Notes under the pieces: generated by a model
Seen by the model: the letters and a program-made list of their open reading frames with translations, nothing else
Databases searched by the model: none
Told to the model about the DNA's origin: nothing
Source of the DNA: Pseudalgibacter ostreae
Lineage (GTDB): Bacteria; Bacteroidota; Bacteroidia; Flavobacteriales; Flavobacteriaceae
DNA length: 64,000 nt
Direction: 5' to 3'
NCBI RefSeq assembly: GCF_042427585.1
Contig: NZ_JBHMFC010000021.1
Location: 1-64,000 of the forward strand
Position numbers and translations under genes: made by a program
In this document: one piece after another, positions 26,890 to 36,016 of the stretch
Position numbering within the stretch: position 1 is the stretch's first letter
Layout: each line of letters opens with the position of its first letter

Positions 26890-29160
26890 ATGGCATTTGA
26901 CATTGACATGATTAAGGGTGTTTACACCAAAATGGCAGAACGTGTAGATAAAGCACGTGAGATTGTAGGGAAACCACTAACACTTTCTGAAAAAATTCTT
27001 TACTCCCACCTTTGGGAAGGTACTCCAACAAAACCATTTGAAAGAGGAAAAGATTATGTGGATTTCGCTCCAGATAGGATTGCATGTCAAGATGCAACTG
27101 CTCAAATGGCTCTATTACAGTTTATGCAAGCGGGGAAGCCTAAGGTTGCAGTGCCCACTACAGTGCATTGTGATCACTTAATTCAAGCTAAAGACGGTGC
27201 TGTTACCGATTTAAAGCATGCTAATGACGTAAGTAGTGAGGTCTTTAATTTTCTAGAGTCTGTATCTAATAAATATGGTATTGGCTTTTGGAAACCAGGA
27301 GCGGGTATTATACATCAAGTAGTTTTAGAAAATTATGCATTTCCAGGTGGAATGATGATCGGTACAGATTCACATACTGTAAATGCAGGTGGTTTAGGTA
27401 TGGTGGCAATTGGTGTTGGTGGTGCAGATGCTGTCGATGTGATGGCAGGAATGGCTTGGGAATTAAAATTCCCAAAACTCATTGGTGTTAGATTAACAGG
27501 AAAACTATCTGGTTGGACAGCTCCAAAAGACGTGATATTGAAAGTAGCAGAAATTCTAACCGTAAAAGGTGGAACTGGTGCTATTGTTGAGTATTTTGGC
27601 CCAGGAGCAACGTCTATGTCTTGTACAGGAAAAGGAACTATTTGTAATATGGGTGCCGAAATTGGTGCTACAACATCTACATTTGGTTATGACGATTCTA
27701 TGGAGCGTTACTTACGTGCCACAGAGAGAGCAGATGTTGCAGATGCTGCTAATGAAGTAAGGGAACACTTAACGGCCGATGCAGAAGTATATGAAAATCC
27801 TGAGCAGTATTTCGATCAGGTTATTGATATTGATTTATCTAAATTAGGCCCGCTTTTAAACGGTCCTTTTACACCAGACTTATCTACTACCGTTGGTAAG
27901 GAAATGTCTGAAAAAGCAAAAAACAACGATTGGCCACTTGTGGTTGAATGGGGATTAATAGGGTCGTGTACCAACTCGTCTTATGAAGATTTGTCTCGTG
28001 CCTCCTCTATAGCGCAACAGGCTTTGGATAAAGGCTTAAAAATGAAAGCAGAGCTTGGTATCAACCCTGGTTCTGAAAAAGTTCGTTATACAGCAGAGCG
28101 CGATGGTATTCTTAGCGTATTTGAGAAATTGGATGCAAAAATATTCACCAATGCTTGCGGACCATGTATTGGACAATGGGCAAGATATAGTGACCCTAAA
28201 AATGCACCCAAAAATAGTATTGTACACTCGTTCAATAGAAACTTTGCAAAACGTGCCGATGGTAACCCGAATACCCATGCTTTTGTAGCGTCTCCAGAAA
28301 TTACAGCAGCCATAGCCATTGCAGGTCGTTTGGATTTTAATCCTATGACCGATACGTTGATTAATGAAGAAGGCCAAGAAGTGATGTTTGATGAGCCAAC
28401 AGGATGGGAACTTCCTCCAAAAGGCTTTGATGTAAAAGATAATGGTTATTTAGCTCCTGAAGCAGATGGTAGCCATGTGAAAGTTTCGGTTAAAGAAGAT
28501 TCAGAACGCTTACAGTTACTAACACCATTTACACCTATTGGCGACTCCATTACTGGTGCTAAATTATTGATTAAAGCGTTTGGGAAATGTACAACAGACC
28601 ACATTTCTATGGCAGGTCCTTGGTTGCGCTTCCGTGGGCATTTAGATAACATAGCCAATAATACTTTGATAGGTGCAGTAAATGCGTTTAATCAAAAGAC
28701 AAATTTTGTTAAAAATCAATTAACAGGAGCGTATGGTGGTGTGCCGGATGTACAACGTGAGTATAAAAAAGCAGGTATCGAAACCATAGTTGTAGGAGAT
28801 CATAATTACGGTGAAGGGTCTTCTCGTGAGCATGCAGCAATGCAGCCAAGACATTTAGGTGTTGCCGCAGTTATTGTAAAATCGTTTGCACGTATTCACG
28901 AAACAAATTTAAAAAAGCAAGGCATGTTAGGATTAACATTTGCCAATGAAGCTGATTATGATTTGATTCAAGAAAATGATACCTTTAATTTCGTAGATTT
29001 AAATAAATTCTCTCCTAACGAACCCTTAACTTTAGAAGTGGTTCATGAAGACGGAACTAAGGATATGATTAAGTTGAATCATACGTATAATGCTGCACAA
29101 ATTAAGTGGTACAAAGAAGGTTCTGCTTTAAATTTAATTAAAAAACAAAATGCAAAATAA
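26890..29160 (+). CDS. acn: aconitate hydratase (mitochondrial-type)
   Basis: 756 aa. It interconverts citrate and isocitrate in the TCA cycle using a [4Fe-4S] cluster. The cluster ligands sit in GSCTNSSYEDL and TNACGPCIGQW; other signatures are GTDSHTVNAGGLGMVAIGVGGADAVD and DHNYGEGSSREHAAMQPRHLG in the swivel domain. Length and sequence resemble the mitochondrial aconitase subgroup that Bacteroidota carry rather than E. coli AcnA or AcnB. A strong terminator follows; single-gene unit. Confidence 0.96.
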   Translation: MAFDIDMIKGVYTKMAERVDKAREIVGKPLTLSEKILYSHLWEGTPTKPFERGKDYVDFAPDRIACQDATAQMALLQFMQAGKPKVAVPTTVHCDHLIQAKDGAVTDLKHANDVSSEVFNFLESVSNKYGIGFWKPGAGIIHQVVLENYAFPGGMMIGTDSHTVNAGGLGMVAIGVGGADAVDVMAGMAWELKFPKLIGVRLTGKLSGWTAPKDVILKVAEILTVKGGTGAIVEYFGPGATSMSCTGKGTICNMGAEIGATTSTFGYDDSMERYLRATERADVADAANEVREHLTADAEVYENPEQYFDQVIDIDLSKLGPLLNGPFTPDLSTTVGKEMSEKAKNNDWPLVVEWGLIGSCTNSSYEDLSRASSIAQQALDKGLKMKAELGINPGSEKVRYTAERDGILSVFEKLDAKIFTNACGPCIGQWARYSDPKNAPKNSIVHSFNRNFAKRADGNPNTHAFVASPEITAAIAIAGRLDFNPMTDTLINEEGQEVMFDEPTGWELPPKGFDVKDNGYLAPEADGSHVKVSVKEDSERLQLLTPFTPIGDSITGAKLLIKAFGKCTTDHISMAGPWLRFRGHLDNIANNTLIGAVNAFNQKTNFVKNQLTGAYGGVPDVQREYKKAGIETIVVGDHNYGEGSSREHAAMQPRHLGVAAVIVKSFARIHETNLKKQGMLGLTFANEADYDLIQENDTFNFVDLNKFSPNEPLTLEVVHEDGTKDMIKLNHTYNAAQIKWYKEGSALNLIKKQNAK

Positions 29161-29190
29161 TCTAAATTAAATAGATTTAGATACAGTTTT

Positions 29191-29225
29191 AAAAGTCCAG
29201 TTCCTAGAACTGGACTTTTTGTTTT
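29191..29225 (+). terminator. rho-independent terminator of aconitase
   Basis: Perfect arms AAAAGTCCAGTT and AACTGGACTTTT around a five-base loop, followed by further T. Textbook form. Confidence 0.9.
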
Positions 29226-29256
29226 ATGTCCTGCCTTTTACCCTAAGATATAATTG

Positions 29257-29264
29257 TATTTTTG
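29257..29264 (+). promoter_or_regulatory. -7 element of mazG
   Basis: TATTTTTG matches TAnnTTTG and lies 34 bases before the mazG ATG. The -33 TTG is not clear. Confidence 0.45.
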
Positions 29265-29298
29265 CACGATATCCAGTCTTAAATAAAATATAAATACC

Positions 29299-30075
29299 AT
29301 GAACTCTAGAGAAAACCAACTGCAAGCTTTTAATCGTTTATTAACTATAATGGATGAGTTGCGCGCACAATGCCCTTGGGATAAAAAACAGACCATGGAA
29401 AGCTTGCGCCATTTAACCATAGAAGAAACGTATGAGTTGGGTGATGCGATTTTGGATCAGGATTTAGATGAAGTTAAAAAAGAACTTGGCGATGTGTTAT
29501 TGCATATCGTGTTCTATTCAAAGATAGGAAGTGAAACCCATGATTTCGATATTGCCGATGTTTGTAACAGCATATGCGAAAAGCTAATAAACCGTCATCC
29601 TCATATCTATGGTAATGTAAAAGTGGAAAATGAGGAGGATGTAAAAAGGAATTGGGAAAATATAAAACTGAAAGAAGGTAGAAAAAGTGTTTTGGAGGGA
29701 GTGCCCAAAAGCTTACCAGCCTTAGTAAAGGCCAATAGAATACAAGAGAAAGTAGCAGGGGTGGGGTTTGATTGGGAAGCACCAAATCAAGTTTGGGAAA
29801 AAGTAGAGGAAGAGCTGCAGGAGTTTAAAGCAGAAGTCGAGGCGGGTAACAAAGATGCCATGGAAAGCGAATTTGGCGATGTTTTATTTTCAATGATTAA
29901 TTATGCTAGGTTTTTAAATATAAATCCAGAAAATGCCTTGGAGCGAACCAATAAGAAGTTTTCTAAACGTTTTCAATACCTAGAAGAAAAAGCTAAAGCC
30001 ATTAATAAACCGCTTGAAGCTATGACTTTGGCCGAAATGGATGTGTTTTGGGAGGAAGCCAAGCGTTTTTCTTAA
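29299..30075 (+). CDS. mazG: nucleoside triphosphate pyrophosphohydrolase MazG
   Basis: 258 aa, tandem MazG domains. The first has CPWDKKQTMESLRHLTIEETYELGDAI and the EExxE/ExxD metal-binding pattern (ELGDVLLHIVFYSKI); the second repeats it (EVEAGNKDAMESEFGDVLFSMINYAR). It hydrolyses non-canonical or excess NTPs to NMP and PPi, cleaning the nucleotide pool. It is monocistronic between the aconitase terminator and dnaK. Confidence 0.93.
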   Translation: MNSRENQLQAFNRLLTIMDELRAQCPWDKKQTMESLRHLTIEETYELGDAILDQDLDEVKKELGDVLLHIVFYSKIGSETHDFDIADVCNSICEKLINRHPHIYGNVKVENEEDVKRNWENIKLKEGRKSVLEGVPKSLPALVKANRIQEKVAGVGFDWEAPNQVWEKVEEELQEFKAEVEAGNKDAMESEFGDVLFSMINYARFLNINPENALERTNKKFSKRFQYLEEKAKAINKPLEAMTLAEMDVFWEEAKRFS

Positions 30076-30118
30076 GTCATGATTAGCGTGTTTTTAAAAT
30101 TAGAAAAAATATAAATTA

Positions 30119-30158
30119 TGACAGCTTGTCAGTATTTATTTGTTGGCATAATGATTGT
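30119..30158 (+). promoter_or_regulatory. sigma-54-like promoter with upstream dyad before dnaK
   Basis: The dyad TGACA-GCT-TGTCA (30119-30131) is followed by TTGGCATAATGATTGT (30143-30158). GG and the final GT are separated by exactly 10 bases, as in -24/-12 promoters (TGGCAC-N5-TTGC), with the -12 C replaced by T. It lies about 55 bases before the dnaK ATG. Heat-shock control through this element is an inference. Confidence 0.5.
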
Positions 30159-30212
30159 CTTATACAACACGACATTAAAAATAAACATTCAACAAAATAA
30201 AGTATAAATATT

Positions 30213-32126
30213 ATGAGTAAAATAATTGGAATCGATTTAGGAACAACCAACTCTTGCGTGTCCGTAATGGAAGGTAACGAACCAGTTGTAATCCCAAATG
30301 CAGAAGGAAAAAGAACAACCCCATCTGTTATTGCGTTTGTAGAAGGTGGCGAAATTAAAGTAGGTGACCCAGCAAAACGTCAAGCAGTAACGAACCCAAC
30401 AAAAACGGTTTCGTCTATTAAGCGTTTTATGGGTAACAAATATTCTGAATCAAATAACGAAGCAGGGCGTGTACCTTATAAAGTAGTAAAAGGTGATAAC
30501 GATACCCCACGTGTCGATATTGATGGCCGTTTATATACGCCTCAAGAGTTATCTGCTATGATCCTTCAGAAAATGAAGAAAACTGCTGAAGATTACTTAG
30601 GAACCACGGTAACAGAAGCTGTTATTACGGTACCTGCTTATTTTAACGATAGTCAGCGTCAAGCTACTAAAGAAGCTGGTGAGATTGCAGGCTTAAAAGT
30701 TAGAAGAATTATTAACGAGCCTACCGCAGCAGCTTTGGCTTATGGTTTGGACAAAAAAGGAACAGATCAAAAAATTGTTGTTTTTGACTTTGGTGGTGGA
30801 ACGCATGACGTGTCTATACTAGAGTTAGGCGACGGTGTATTTGAAGTGTTGTCTACAGAAGGTGATACCCATTTAGGTGGTGATGATGTGGATGAGAAAA
30901 TTATCAACTGGTTGGCAGATGAATTTAACGCAGAAGAAGGTATGGATTTACGTAAAGATCCTATGTCGCTTCAACGTTTAAAAGAAGCTGCAGAAAAAGC
31001 AAAAATCGAGTTGTCGTCTTCATCACAAACAGAAATTAATTTACCTTATATTACGGCAACTGCAAGCGGGCCTAAGCACTTAGTACGTACGCTTACAAAA
31101 TCGAAATTCGAACAATTGATTGACGATTTGGTAAAACGTACCATCGCACCTTGTGAATCGGCTTTAAAAGCAGCAGGTTTATCAAAAAGTGATATCGATG
31201 AAGTTATTTTGGTAGGTGGATCAACACGTATTCCAGCGGTTCAAGCAGCTGTAGAAAAATTCTTTGGAAAAACACCAAGTAAAGGTGTAAATGCTGACGA
31301 AGTAGTCTCTCTAGGAGCAGGAATCCAAGGTGGGGTATTATCTGGAGATGTTAAAGATGTCTTGCTTTTAGATGTTACGCCATTATCACTTGGTATTGAA
31401 ACTATGGGTAATGTTATGACAAAGCTTATTGAAGCAAACACAACCATTCCTACTAAAAAATCTCAAATTTTCTCTACAGCGGCAGATAATCAACCATCTG
31501 TAGAAATCCATGTATTACAAGGAGAGCGTGCCATGGCCGCAGATAATAAGACTATTGGTCGCTTTCATTTAGATGGTATTCCTCCAGCACAACGTGGAAC
31601 GCCACAAATTGAAGTAACTTTTGATATTGATGCCAATGGTATTATTCATGTTACAGCAGGCGATAAAGCAACAGGTAAAACGCAAGATATTCGTATTGAA
31701 GCATCTTCAGGATTAACTGAAGAAGAAATCCAAAAGATGAAAGCAGATGCAGAAGCGAACGCTGAAGCAGATAAATTGGCAAAAGAAAAAGCTGAGAAGT
31801 TAAATGCTGCAGATGCCATGATTTTCCAAACGGAAAGCCAACTTAAAGAATTTGGCGACAAATTATCTGATGATAAGAAAAAACCAATTGAAGAGGCTTT
31901 AGAAGAACTGAAGAAAGCTTATGAGACTAAGGATATCGCAGTTATTGATCCAGCTTTAGAGAAAATAAACGAAGCGTGGAAAGTTGCAAGCGAAGAGATG
32001 TATAAAGCACAAGCCGATGCAGGACAAGGTGGCGCAGGTGCTCCAGGACCTGATGCTGGCGCTAGCCAAAATAATGCTTCTGATAGCAATGACGTAGAAG
32101 ATGTAGACTTCGAAGAGGTTAAGTAA
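30213..32126 (+). CDS. dnaK: molecular chaperone DnaK (Hsp70)
   Basis: 637 aa. The N-terminal ATPase domain begins GIDLGTTNSCVSVMEG and contains VVFDFGGGTHDVSILELGDG and ILVGGSTRIPAVQ; the substrate domain has DVTPLSLGIETMG; the lid and a disordered Gly/Ala/Asp-rich tail end in DVEDVDFEEVK. It folds and disaggregates proteins with DnaJ and GrpE, which are not adjacent. Single-gene unit with a perfect terminator and a sigma-54-like upstream motif. Confidence 0.97.
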   Translation: MSKIIGIDLGTTNSCVSVMEGNEPVVIPNAEGKRTTPSVIAFVEGGEIKVGDPAKRQAVTNPTKTVSSIKRFMGNKYSESNNEAGRVPYKVVKGDNDTPRVDIDGRLYTPQELSAMILQKMKKTAEDYLGTTVTEAVITVPAYFNDSQRQATKEAGEIAGLKVRRIINEPTAAALAYGLDKKGTDQKIVVFDFGGGTHDVSILELGDGVFEVLSTEGDTHLGGDDVDEKIINWLADEFNAEEGMDLRKDPMSLQRLKEAAEKAKIELSSSSQTEINLPYITATASGPKHLVRTLTKSKFEQLIDDLVKRTIAPCESALKAAGLSKSDIDEVILVGGSTRIPAVQAAVEKFFGKTPSKGVNADEVVSLGAGIQGGVLSGDVKDVLLLDVTPLSLGIETMGNVMTKLIEANTTIPTKKSQIFSTAADNQPSVEIHVLQGERAMAADNKTIGRFHLDGIPPAQRGTPQIEVTFDIDANGIIHVTAGDKATGKTQDIRIEASSGLTEEEIQKMKADAEANAEADKLAKEKAEKLNAADAMIFQTESQLKEFGDKLSDDKKKPIEEALEELKKAYETKDIAVIDPALEKINEAWKVASEEMYKAQADAGQGGAGAPGPDAGASQNNASDSNDVEDVDFEEVK

Positions 32127-32172
32127 GCTTGTCCGAAGTAACGGAAAAGCTCCTACATATTAATATAGAATT

Positions 32173-32220
32173 AAAAATGCAACCTTCCCAATGCTATTGG
32201 GAGGTTGCATTTTTTTTTTT
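32173..32220 (+). terminator. rho-independent terminator of dnaK
   Basis: Long stem AAAATGCAACCTTCCCAAT / ATTGGGAGGTTGCATTTT with a one-base bulge and a T run of about 11. It may also serve the convergent gene at 32235. Confidence 0.9.
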
Positions 32221-32234
32221 GAGGCAAAAAAAAT

Positions 32235-32732
32235 TCAAATAAAGTTACCTTTTTCGTCTGCTTTAATAGCTAAACTTTTTTCATCATTTACTAATCTTAT
32301 TTTATAAAGTCTTTTGGTAACACCCTTTTCATTATGGTAATTTACATAATAAGTGTTGTTGATAATGGCCCAGTTTGGATACTTTTCCAAAATACCATAA
32401 ATGACTTTTGAAGGTAATTTTACATTTTTATATTTTTCTTCAGTGCTTAGTAGGGTACCTTCATCATTGTAAGCAGCAATTATTTTTCCTTCTGGAAGAC
32501 TAAAAGTTACCTGATAAGTTTCACCTCTTTCATATTCAAAACCAGAGTCTTTAATGTTGTATTTTAGAACTTCATTTTCTAATTTTTTAACAGGTAAAGC
32601 TACAGACTCAGTGTTTATAACATTAAGATAATTATGATTAGCAACAAGTTCAACTTCGGCTAATGCTATTTCTTGAGTAAACCCTTGGGTGGCAAATCCA
32701 AAAACAATTAAACCAAAAACTAAATTTTTCAT
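32235..32732 (-). CDS. exported hypothetical protein
   Basis: 165 aa with a signal peptide (MKNLVFGLIVFGFATQGFTQ), so it is periplasmic or secreted. The body is rich in Lys, Glu and Tyr with beta-strand character (KLPSKVIYGILEKYPNWAIINNTYYVNYHNEKGV), reminiscent of PepSY-like small secreted proteins, but I cannot assign a family with confidence. It is divergent from the nitronate monooxygenase gene, and the shared intergenic region carries several dyads. Confidence 0.75.
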   Translation of the reverse strand: MKNLVFGLIVFGFATQGFTQEIALAEVELVANHNYLNVINTESVALPVKKLENEVLKYNIKDSGFEYERGETYQVTFSLPEGKIIAAYNDEGTLLSTEEKYKNVKLPSKVIYGILEKYPNWAIINNTYYVNYHNEKGVTKRLYKIRLVNDEKSLAIKADEKGNFI

Positions 32733-32783
32733 AATATATAGTTAAGAATTATGATATAAAAATAAAAATTATAAACGCTACTT

Positions 32784-32803
32784 TACATGATAAAAGTCAT
32801 GTA
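32784..32803. promoter_or_regulatory. Crp-type dyad between divergent genes
   Basis: TACATGA-TAAAAG-TCATGTA, two 7-base arms around a 6-base spacer, the geometry of Crp-family sites (arm-N6-arm). It lies about 52 bases before the hypothetical gene and 104 before the monooxygenase gene. Confidence 0.5.
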
Positions 32804-32826
32804 GTCAAGCTGTTAGGGTTTTTGAC

Positions 32827-32874
32827 ATGTTATGCATGCATAACATATTGACTATCAGGTACTATGCGTGCATA
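32827..32874. promoter_or_regulatory. paired palindromic sites upstream of nitronate monooxygenase
   Basis: A perfect 20-base palindrome, ATGTTATGCATGCATAACAT, lies at 32827-32846. A second copy of its core, TATGCGTGCATA, lies at 32863-32874, with centres 32 bases apart (three helical turns). The second copy sits where a -33 box would be. Confidence 0.6.
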
Positions 32875-32882
32875 ATATTTAT

Positions 32883-32890
32883 TATATTTG
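32883..32890 (+). promoter_or_regulatory. -7 element of nitronate monooxygenase
   Basis: TATATTTG matches TAnnTTTG, 16 bases before the ATG at 32907. No TTG at -33; a palindromic site occupies that position, which hints at an activator-dependent promoter. Confidence 0.5.
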
Positions 32891-32906
32891 TTAAAACCAT
32901 TTTAAA

Positions 32907-33854
32907 ATGAAACCCCAGCTAGCGGAACTTTTAAACATCAAACACCCCATTATCCAAGCCCCTATGTTTTTGGTATCTAATGTACACATGGTAAAGGAGG
33001 CCATGTATTCGGGAATAGCGGGCTGTATCCCAGCCTTAAACTATCGATCATTAGAAGCCTTACGAGAGGCTTTAAAAGAGCTTAAACAAGCAAAAGTGCC
33101 AGGGGGTGCTTATGGGTTTAATTTAATTGTGAATAAATCCAATTTAAAATATAAAGATCAATTACAGGTTATTTGCGAAGAAGGATGTGATTTTATCATA
33201 ACATCTTTGGGAAGTCCTGAAAACACCATAAAAAAAGCGCACAAAGCAGGTATTAAAGTGTTTTGTGATGTGATAGATTTAAAGTTTGCCCAGAAAGTGG
33301 AGCGTTTAGGTGCAGATGCTATTATAGCTGTAAACAATGAAGCCGGTGGGCACCGTGGAGATCAATCGCCTAAGCAATTAATCACAACCTTGGTGGAATA
33401 TTGTAATATCCCTATAATTTCAGCCGGTGGGGTAGGAAAAAAAACAGATATAGATACCATGATAAGCTATGGCGCATCAGGTGTTTCAATAGGGAGCCCC
33501 TTTATAGCCTCTGTTGAAGCGACTGTAACAGACGAATATAAACAAGCATGTATAGAATATGGCGCGAAGGATATTGTAATGACCGAACGTATTTCAGGAA
33601 CACCATGTACCGTAATCAATACTCCTTATGTTCAGAAAATTGGCACAAAAGCCACTTGGTTGGAGTCTGTTTTGAACAAAAACAAAACTCTTAAAAAATG
33701 GGTGAAAATGATTCGGTTTTCAATAGGTATGCGCGCTACCGAGAAAGCGGCAAAGCAAGCTACTTATAAAACGGTTTGGGTAGCTGGACCCAGTATAGAG
33801 TATACAAAAGAAATTTTGCCTGTAAGAACTATTGTGGAGCGCTTGATTAATTAG
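32907..33854 (+). CDS. nitronate monooxygenase (NMO/2-nitropropane dioxygenase family)
   Basis: 315 aa FMN-dependent TIM barrel. Visible features are the N-terminal IKHPIIQAPMFLVSN, the flavin/substrate segments AVNNEAGGHRGDQSP (AGGHRG with the catalytic-region His) and IISAGGVG, then GASGVSIGSPFIAS. Family members oxidise alkyl nitronates such as propionate-3-nitronate; some relatives are FabK-type enoyl-ACP reductases, but the AGGHRG-type context favours NMO. Single gene with an elaborate upstream control region. Confidence 0.88.
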   Translation: MKPQLAELLNIKHPIIQAPMFLVSNVHMVKEAMYSGIAGCIPALNYRSLEALREALKELKQAKVPGGAYGFNLIVNKSNLKYKDQLQVICEEGCDFIITSLGSPENTIKKAHKAGIKVFCDVIDLKFAQKVERLGADAIIAVNNEAGGHRGDQSPKQLITTLVEYCNIPIISAGGVGKKTDIDTMISYGASGVSIGSPFIASVEATVTDEYKQACIEYGAKDIVMTERISGTPCTVINTPYVQKIGTKATWLESVLNKNKTLKKWVKMIRFSIGMRATEKAAKQATYKTVWVAGPSIEYTKEILPVRTIVERLIN

Positions 33855-33944
33855 TGAGGTGTTTTAACATCCGAACCATGCCTTAGAATATGAATTTTTC
33901 TGTATGTTTATAGATTCAATTACAATTTTTAAATTATCAATATT

Positions 33945-34835
33945 ATGTGGTACAAATTATCAGTATTTTTTTGTTTTACGGCTCTCTTTTGTTTTTCATG
34001 TAAAGAAAATAAAAAAGCAGCACCTGTAGAAATAACTTCAAAAACAACTCCACCAAGTTTAGAGCTTATTTGGGAAACAGATTCTTTATTAACGACTTGT
34101 GAATCTGTTTTATATGATAAGAAATTAGATATTGCTTATGTTTCAAATATCCATAATGATCCTTGGAAAAAGGATGATAATGGTTTTATATCCACGATCA
34201 ATAGTAAAGGAGAAATTTTAGAGTTAAAATGGATAGAGGGGCTTAGCGCTCCAAAAGGAATGGGTATGTATAATGGTAAACTATATGTTAATGATATTGA
34301 TGATCTTGTAGAGATTGATATCGAAAAAAGAACAATTTTAAATAAATACACCATTGAAGGGGATCCACAATTAAATGATATTACGGTAAGTCCTGATGGT
34401 ATTGTTTATAGTTCTGGCTCAAACTCTAATGCGGTTTATAAACTTGAAAAAGGAGAGATTTCTGTAGTTGCAACCGATAGCTCAGGAAGATTGAACGGAT
34501 TGTTATGGCAAAAAGAAGCACTTTATTTTTTAAATTTTAAAACGCAAAATTTTGGAACGCTAGATTTGAAAACGCAAACATTTAAAACCCTTAACCCAGA
34601 TATTGGGCAAGGTGATGGTATAGTGCGTTTAGAAAATGGTGATTTTATAACTTCAAGTTGGGAGGGCCAGTTGTTTTATATTCATGCTAAAGACTGGAGT
34701 AAAAGCCCGTTGCTCGATACTAGAGAGCAAGGTATTTATGCTGCCGATATCGATTATATACCAGAAACCCAAACCTTGCTTGTCCCTACTTTTTTCCATA
34801 ACCGGGTGATGGCATATAAACTTAATTTTGAATAA
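33945..34835 (+). CDS. SMP-30/gluconolactonase-like beta-propeller lipoprotein
   Basis: 296 aa. The signal peptide ends in a lipobox (CFSC, Cys near 19). The body consists of repeated beta-propeller blades (GLSAPKGMGMYNGKLYVNDID, DPQLNDITVSPDGIVYSSGSNSNAVYKLE, GQGDGIVRLENGDFITSSW), like the SMP-30/strictosidine synthase/NHL fold. Possible enzymatic hydrolase or binding lipoprotein; the metal ligands could not be assigned. It follows the monooxygenase gene by 90 bases and has its own terminator. Confidence 0.78.
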   Translation: MWYKLSVFFCFTALFCFSCKENKKAAPVEITSKTTPPSLELIWETDSLLTTCESVLYDKKLDIAYVSNIHNDPWKKDDNGFISTINSKGEILELKWIEGLSAPKGMGMYNGKLYVNDIDDLVEIDIEKRTILNKYTIEGDPQLNDITVSPDGIVYSSGSNSNAVYKLEKGEISVVATDSSGRLNGLLWQKEALYFLNFKTQNFGTLDLKTQTFKTLNPDIGQGDGIVRLENGDFITSSWEGQLFYIHAKDWSKSPLLDTREQGIYAADIDYIPETQTLLVPTFFHNRVMAYKLNFE

Positions 34836-34875
34836 GCATTTCTTAGAGTTTATAAATCGTTTTTAATAAACTTTT

Positions 34876-34914
34876 AGCACACCTCCTAATTTAACAGGAG
34901 ATGTGCTTTTTTTT
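34876..34914 (+). terminator. rho-independent terminator
   Basis: Arms AGCACACCTCCT and AGGAGATGTGCT around an 8-base loop, then T7. It ends the monooxygenase/propeller-lipoprotein unit. Confidence 0.85.
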
Positions 34915-35116
34915 CTAACTTGTTTTGAAATAATTTTAGATTAAAAATTTACGATAAGCCTATTAACTGTTTCGAGCCTCTATAGCTTGTTGCAAATTTG
35001 TTGCTGTTTATCTGTTGATTTTCTAAACAACCATACAAAGAGTATTGGTTTTAATATATAATGATATGAAAAACAGAATCCATATAGCATGCTTGGTTCT
35101 AAATCTTAATACCAAA

Positions 35117-35752
35117 TCATACCAAAGTTCGTATAATAGCCATGTTAACACGATGTCCACCATCAAAAGGAATTACATGTAAGCGATCACTAAATAGATC
35201 GATGGCCTTTTTAGTTTCTTTTGCTAGGTGTTCTGCTGTTAAGTACGGGTCAGATGTTCCATAAATTAAGGTTGTTTTAGTCTTTAAAAACTTAAAATCG
35301 TTGGCTTGTAATTCTTTAGGAATACTTCCAGAATGCAATACCAGATGGTCGCAAAGTATCTGCCTTTTAGCAACATAGCGCATGGCGACACTCACGCCTT
35401 GAGAGTAGCCAAAAATAATCAGCTTATTGGTTTTAGGAATATTTTCGGCTTCAAAAATGGCATCAAAATAACGCATGATATTTTCGGTTTCTAAAGTTGT
35501 ATTTTCTTTTGTTAACCAACTACTGCCTACATGTTTAAATTCTGAATTTAAGTAATATTTACTGCTCGCTTGTGGGGCTATGATATAGTGCTCTTCAGGA
35601 TTTAAATGTTTAAAATACCTGAGAAAATAGCGACTTAAGTATCCGAGACCATGGCATACAAACCAAACCTGCTTCGTTTTATTTGTCAGCTTATTTAAAG
35701 TCGAGTATGTATTTGTGTTTTGGTATGATATTTCCCTTTCGGTTGAATTCAT
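35117..35752 (-). CDS. alpha/beta hydrolase (phospholipase/carboxylesterase type)
   Basis: 211 aa, no signal peptide, so cytoplasmic. The nucleophile elbow is GYSQG (Ser near 118); the aspartate is likely in YGTSDPYLT and the histidine in FDGGHRVN, giving a full triad. VCHGLG is an oxyanion-region motif. Size matches the small dienelactone-hydrolase/carboxylesterase subgroup. It is divergent from the menaquinone genes across 264 bases. The substrate is unknown. Confidence 0.87.
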   Translation of the reverse strand: MNSTEREISYQNTNTYSTLNKLTNKTKQVWFVCHGLGYLSRYFLRYFKHLNPEEHYIIAPQASSKYYLNSEFKHVGSSWLTKENTTLETENIMRYFDAIFEAENIPKTNKLIIFGYSQGVSVAMRYVAKRQILCDHLVLHSGSIPKELQANDFKFLKTKTTLIYGTSDPYLTAEHLAKETKKAIDLFSDRLHVIPFDGGHRVNMAIIRTLV

Positions 35753-36016
35753 TTGTTAAACGGGTTTTGTATTTTTACATAAAATTTAAATTCCTTTTGT
35801 TGTCCGATAATTATTGGAACGTTGAGAATGGTTTGATGTTTTGAAAAGTAATGCTTCATGTCACTTAGAGCGCCAGTTAAAAAATCTTCACCCAGATAAC
35901 CATGCGGTTGGGTGTATTACTATAAAACATAACACGAGCGCTATGCTTTCTAGACATTACAAAACCATAACTTGCAGTAAAAAGTAAGGAATATTATTCA
36001 ATAAAAATAAAAGTAT

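Noticed and set aside
27288..27491. Cys/Trp-rich 67-codon frame inside aconitase
   Set aside because: Shifted-frame shadow of the glycine-rich aconitase region; the composition is an artefact.
32907..33854. FabK-type enoyl-ACP reductase as identity for the NMO-family gene
   Set aside because: The fold is shared, but the AGGHRG-type motif and solitary context away from fatty-acid genes fit nitronate monooxygenase better; an enzymatic test would settle it.
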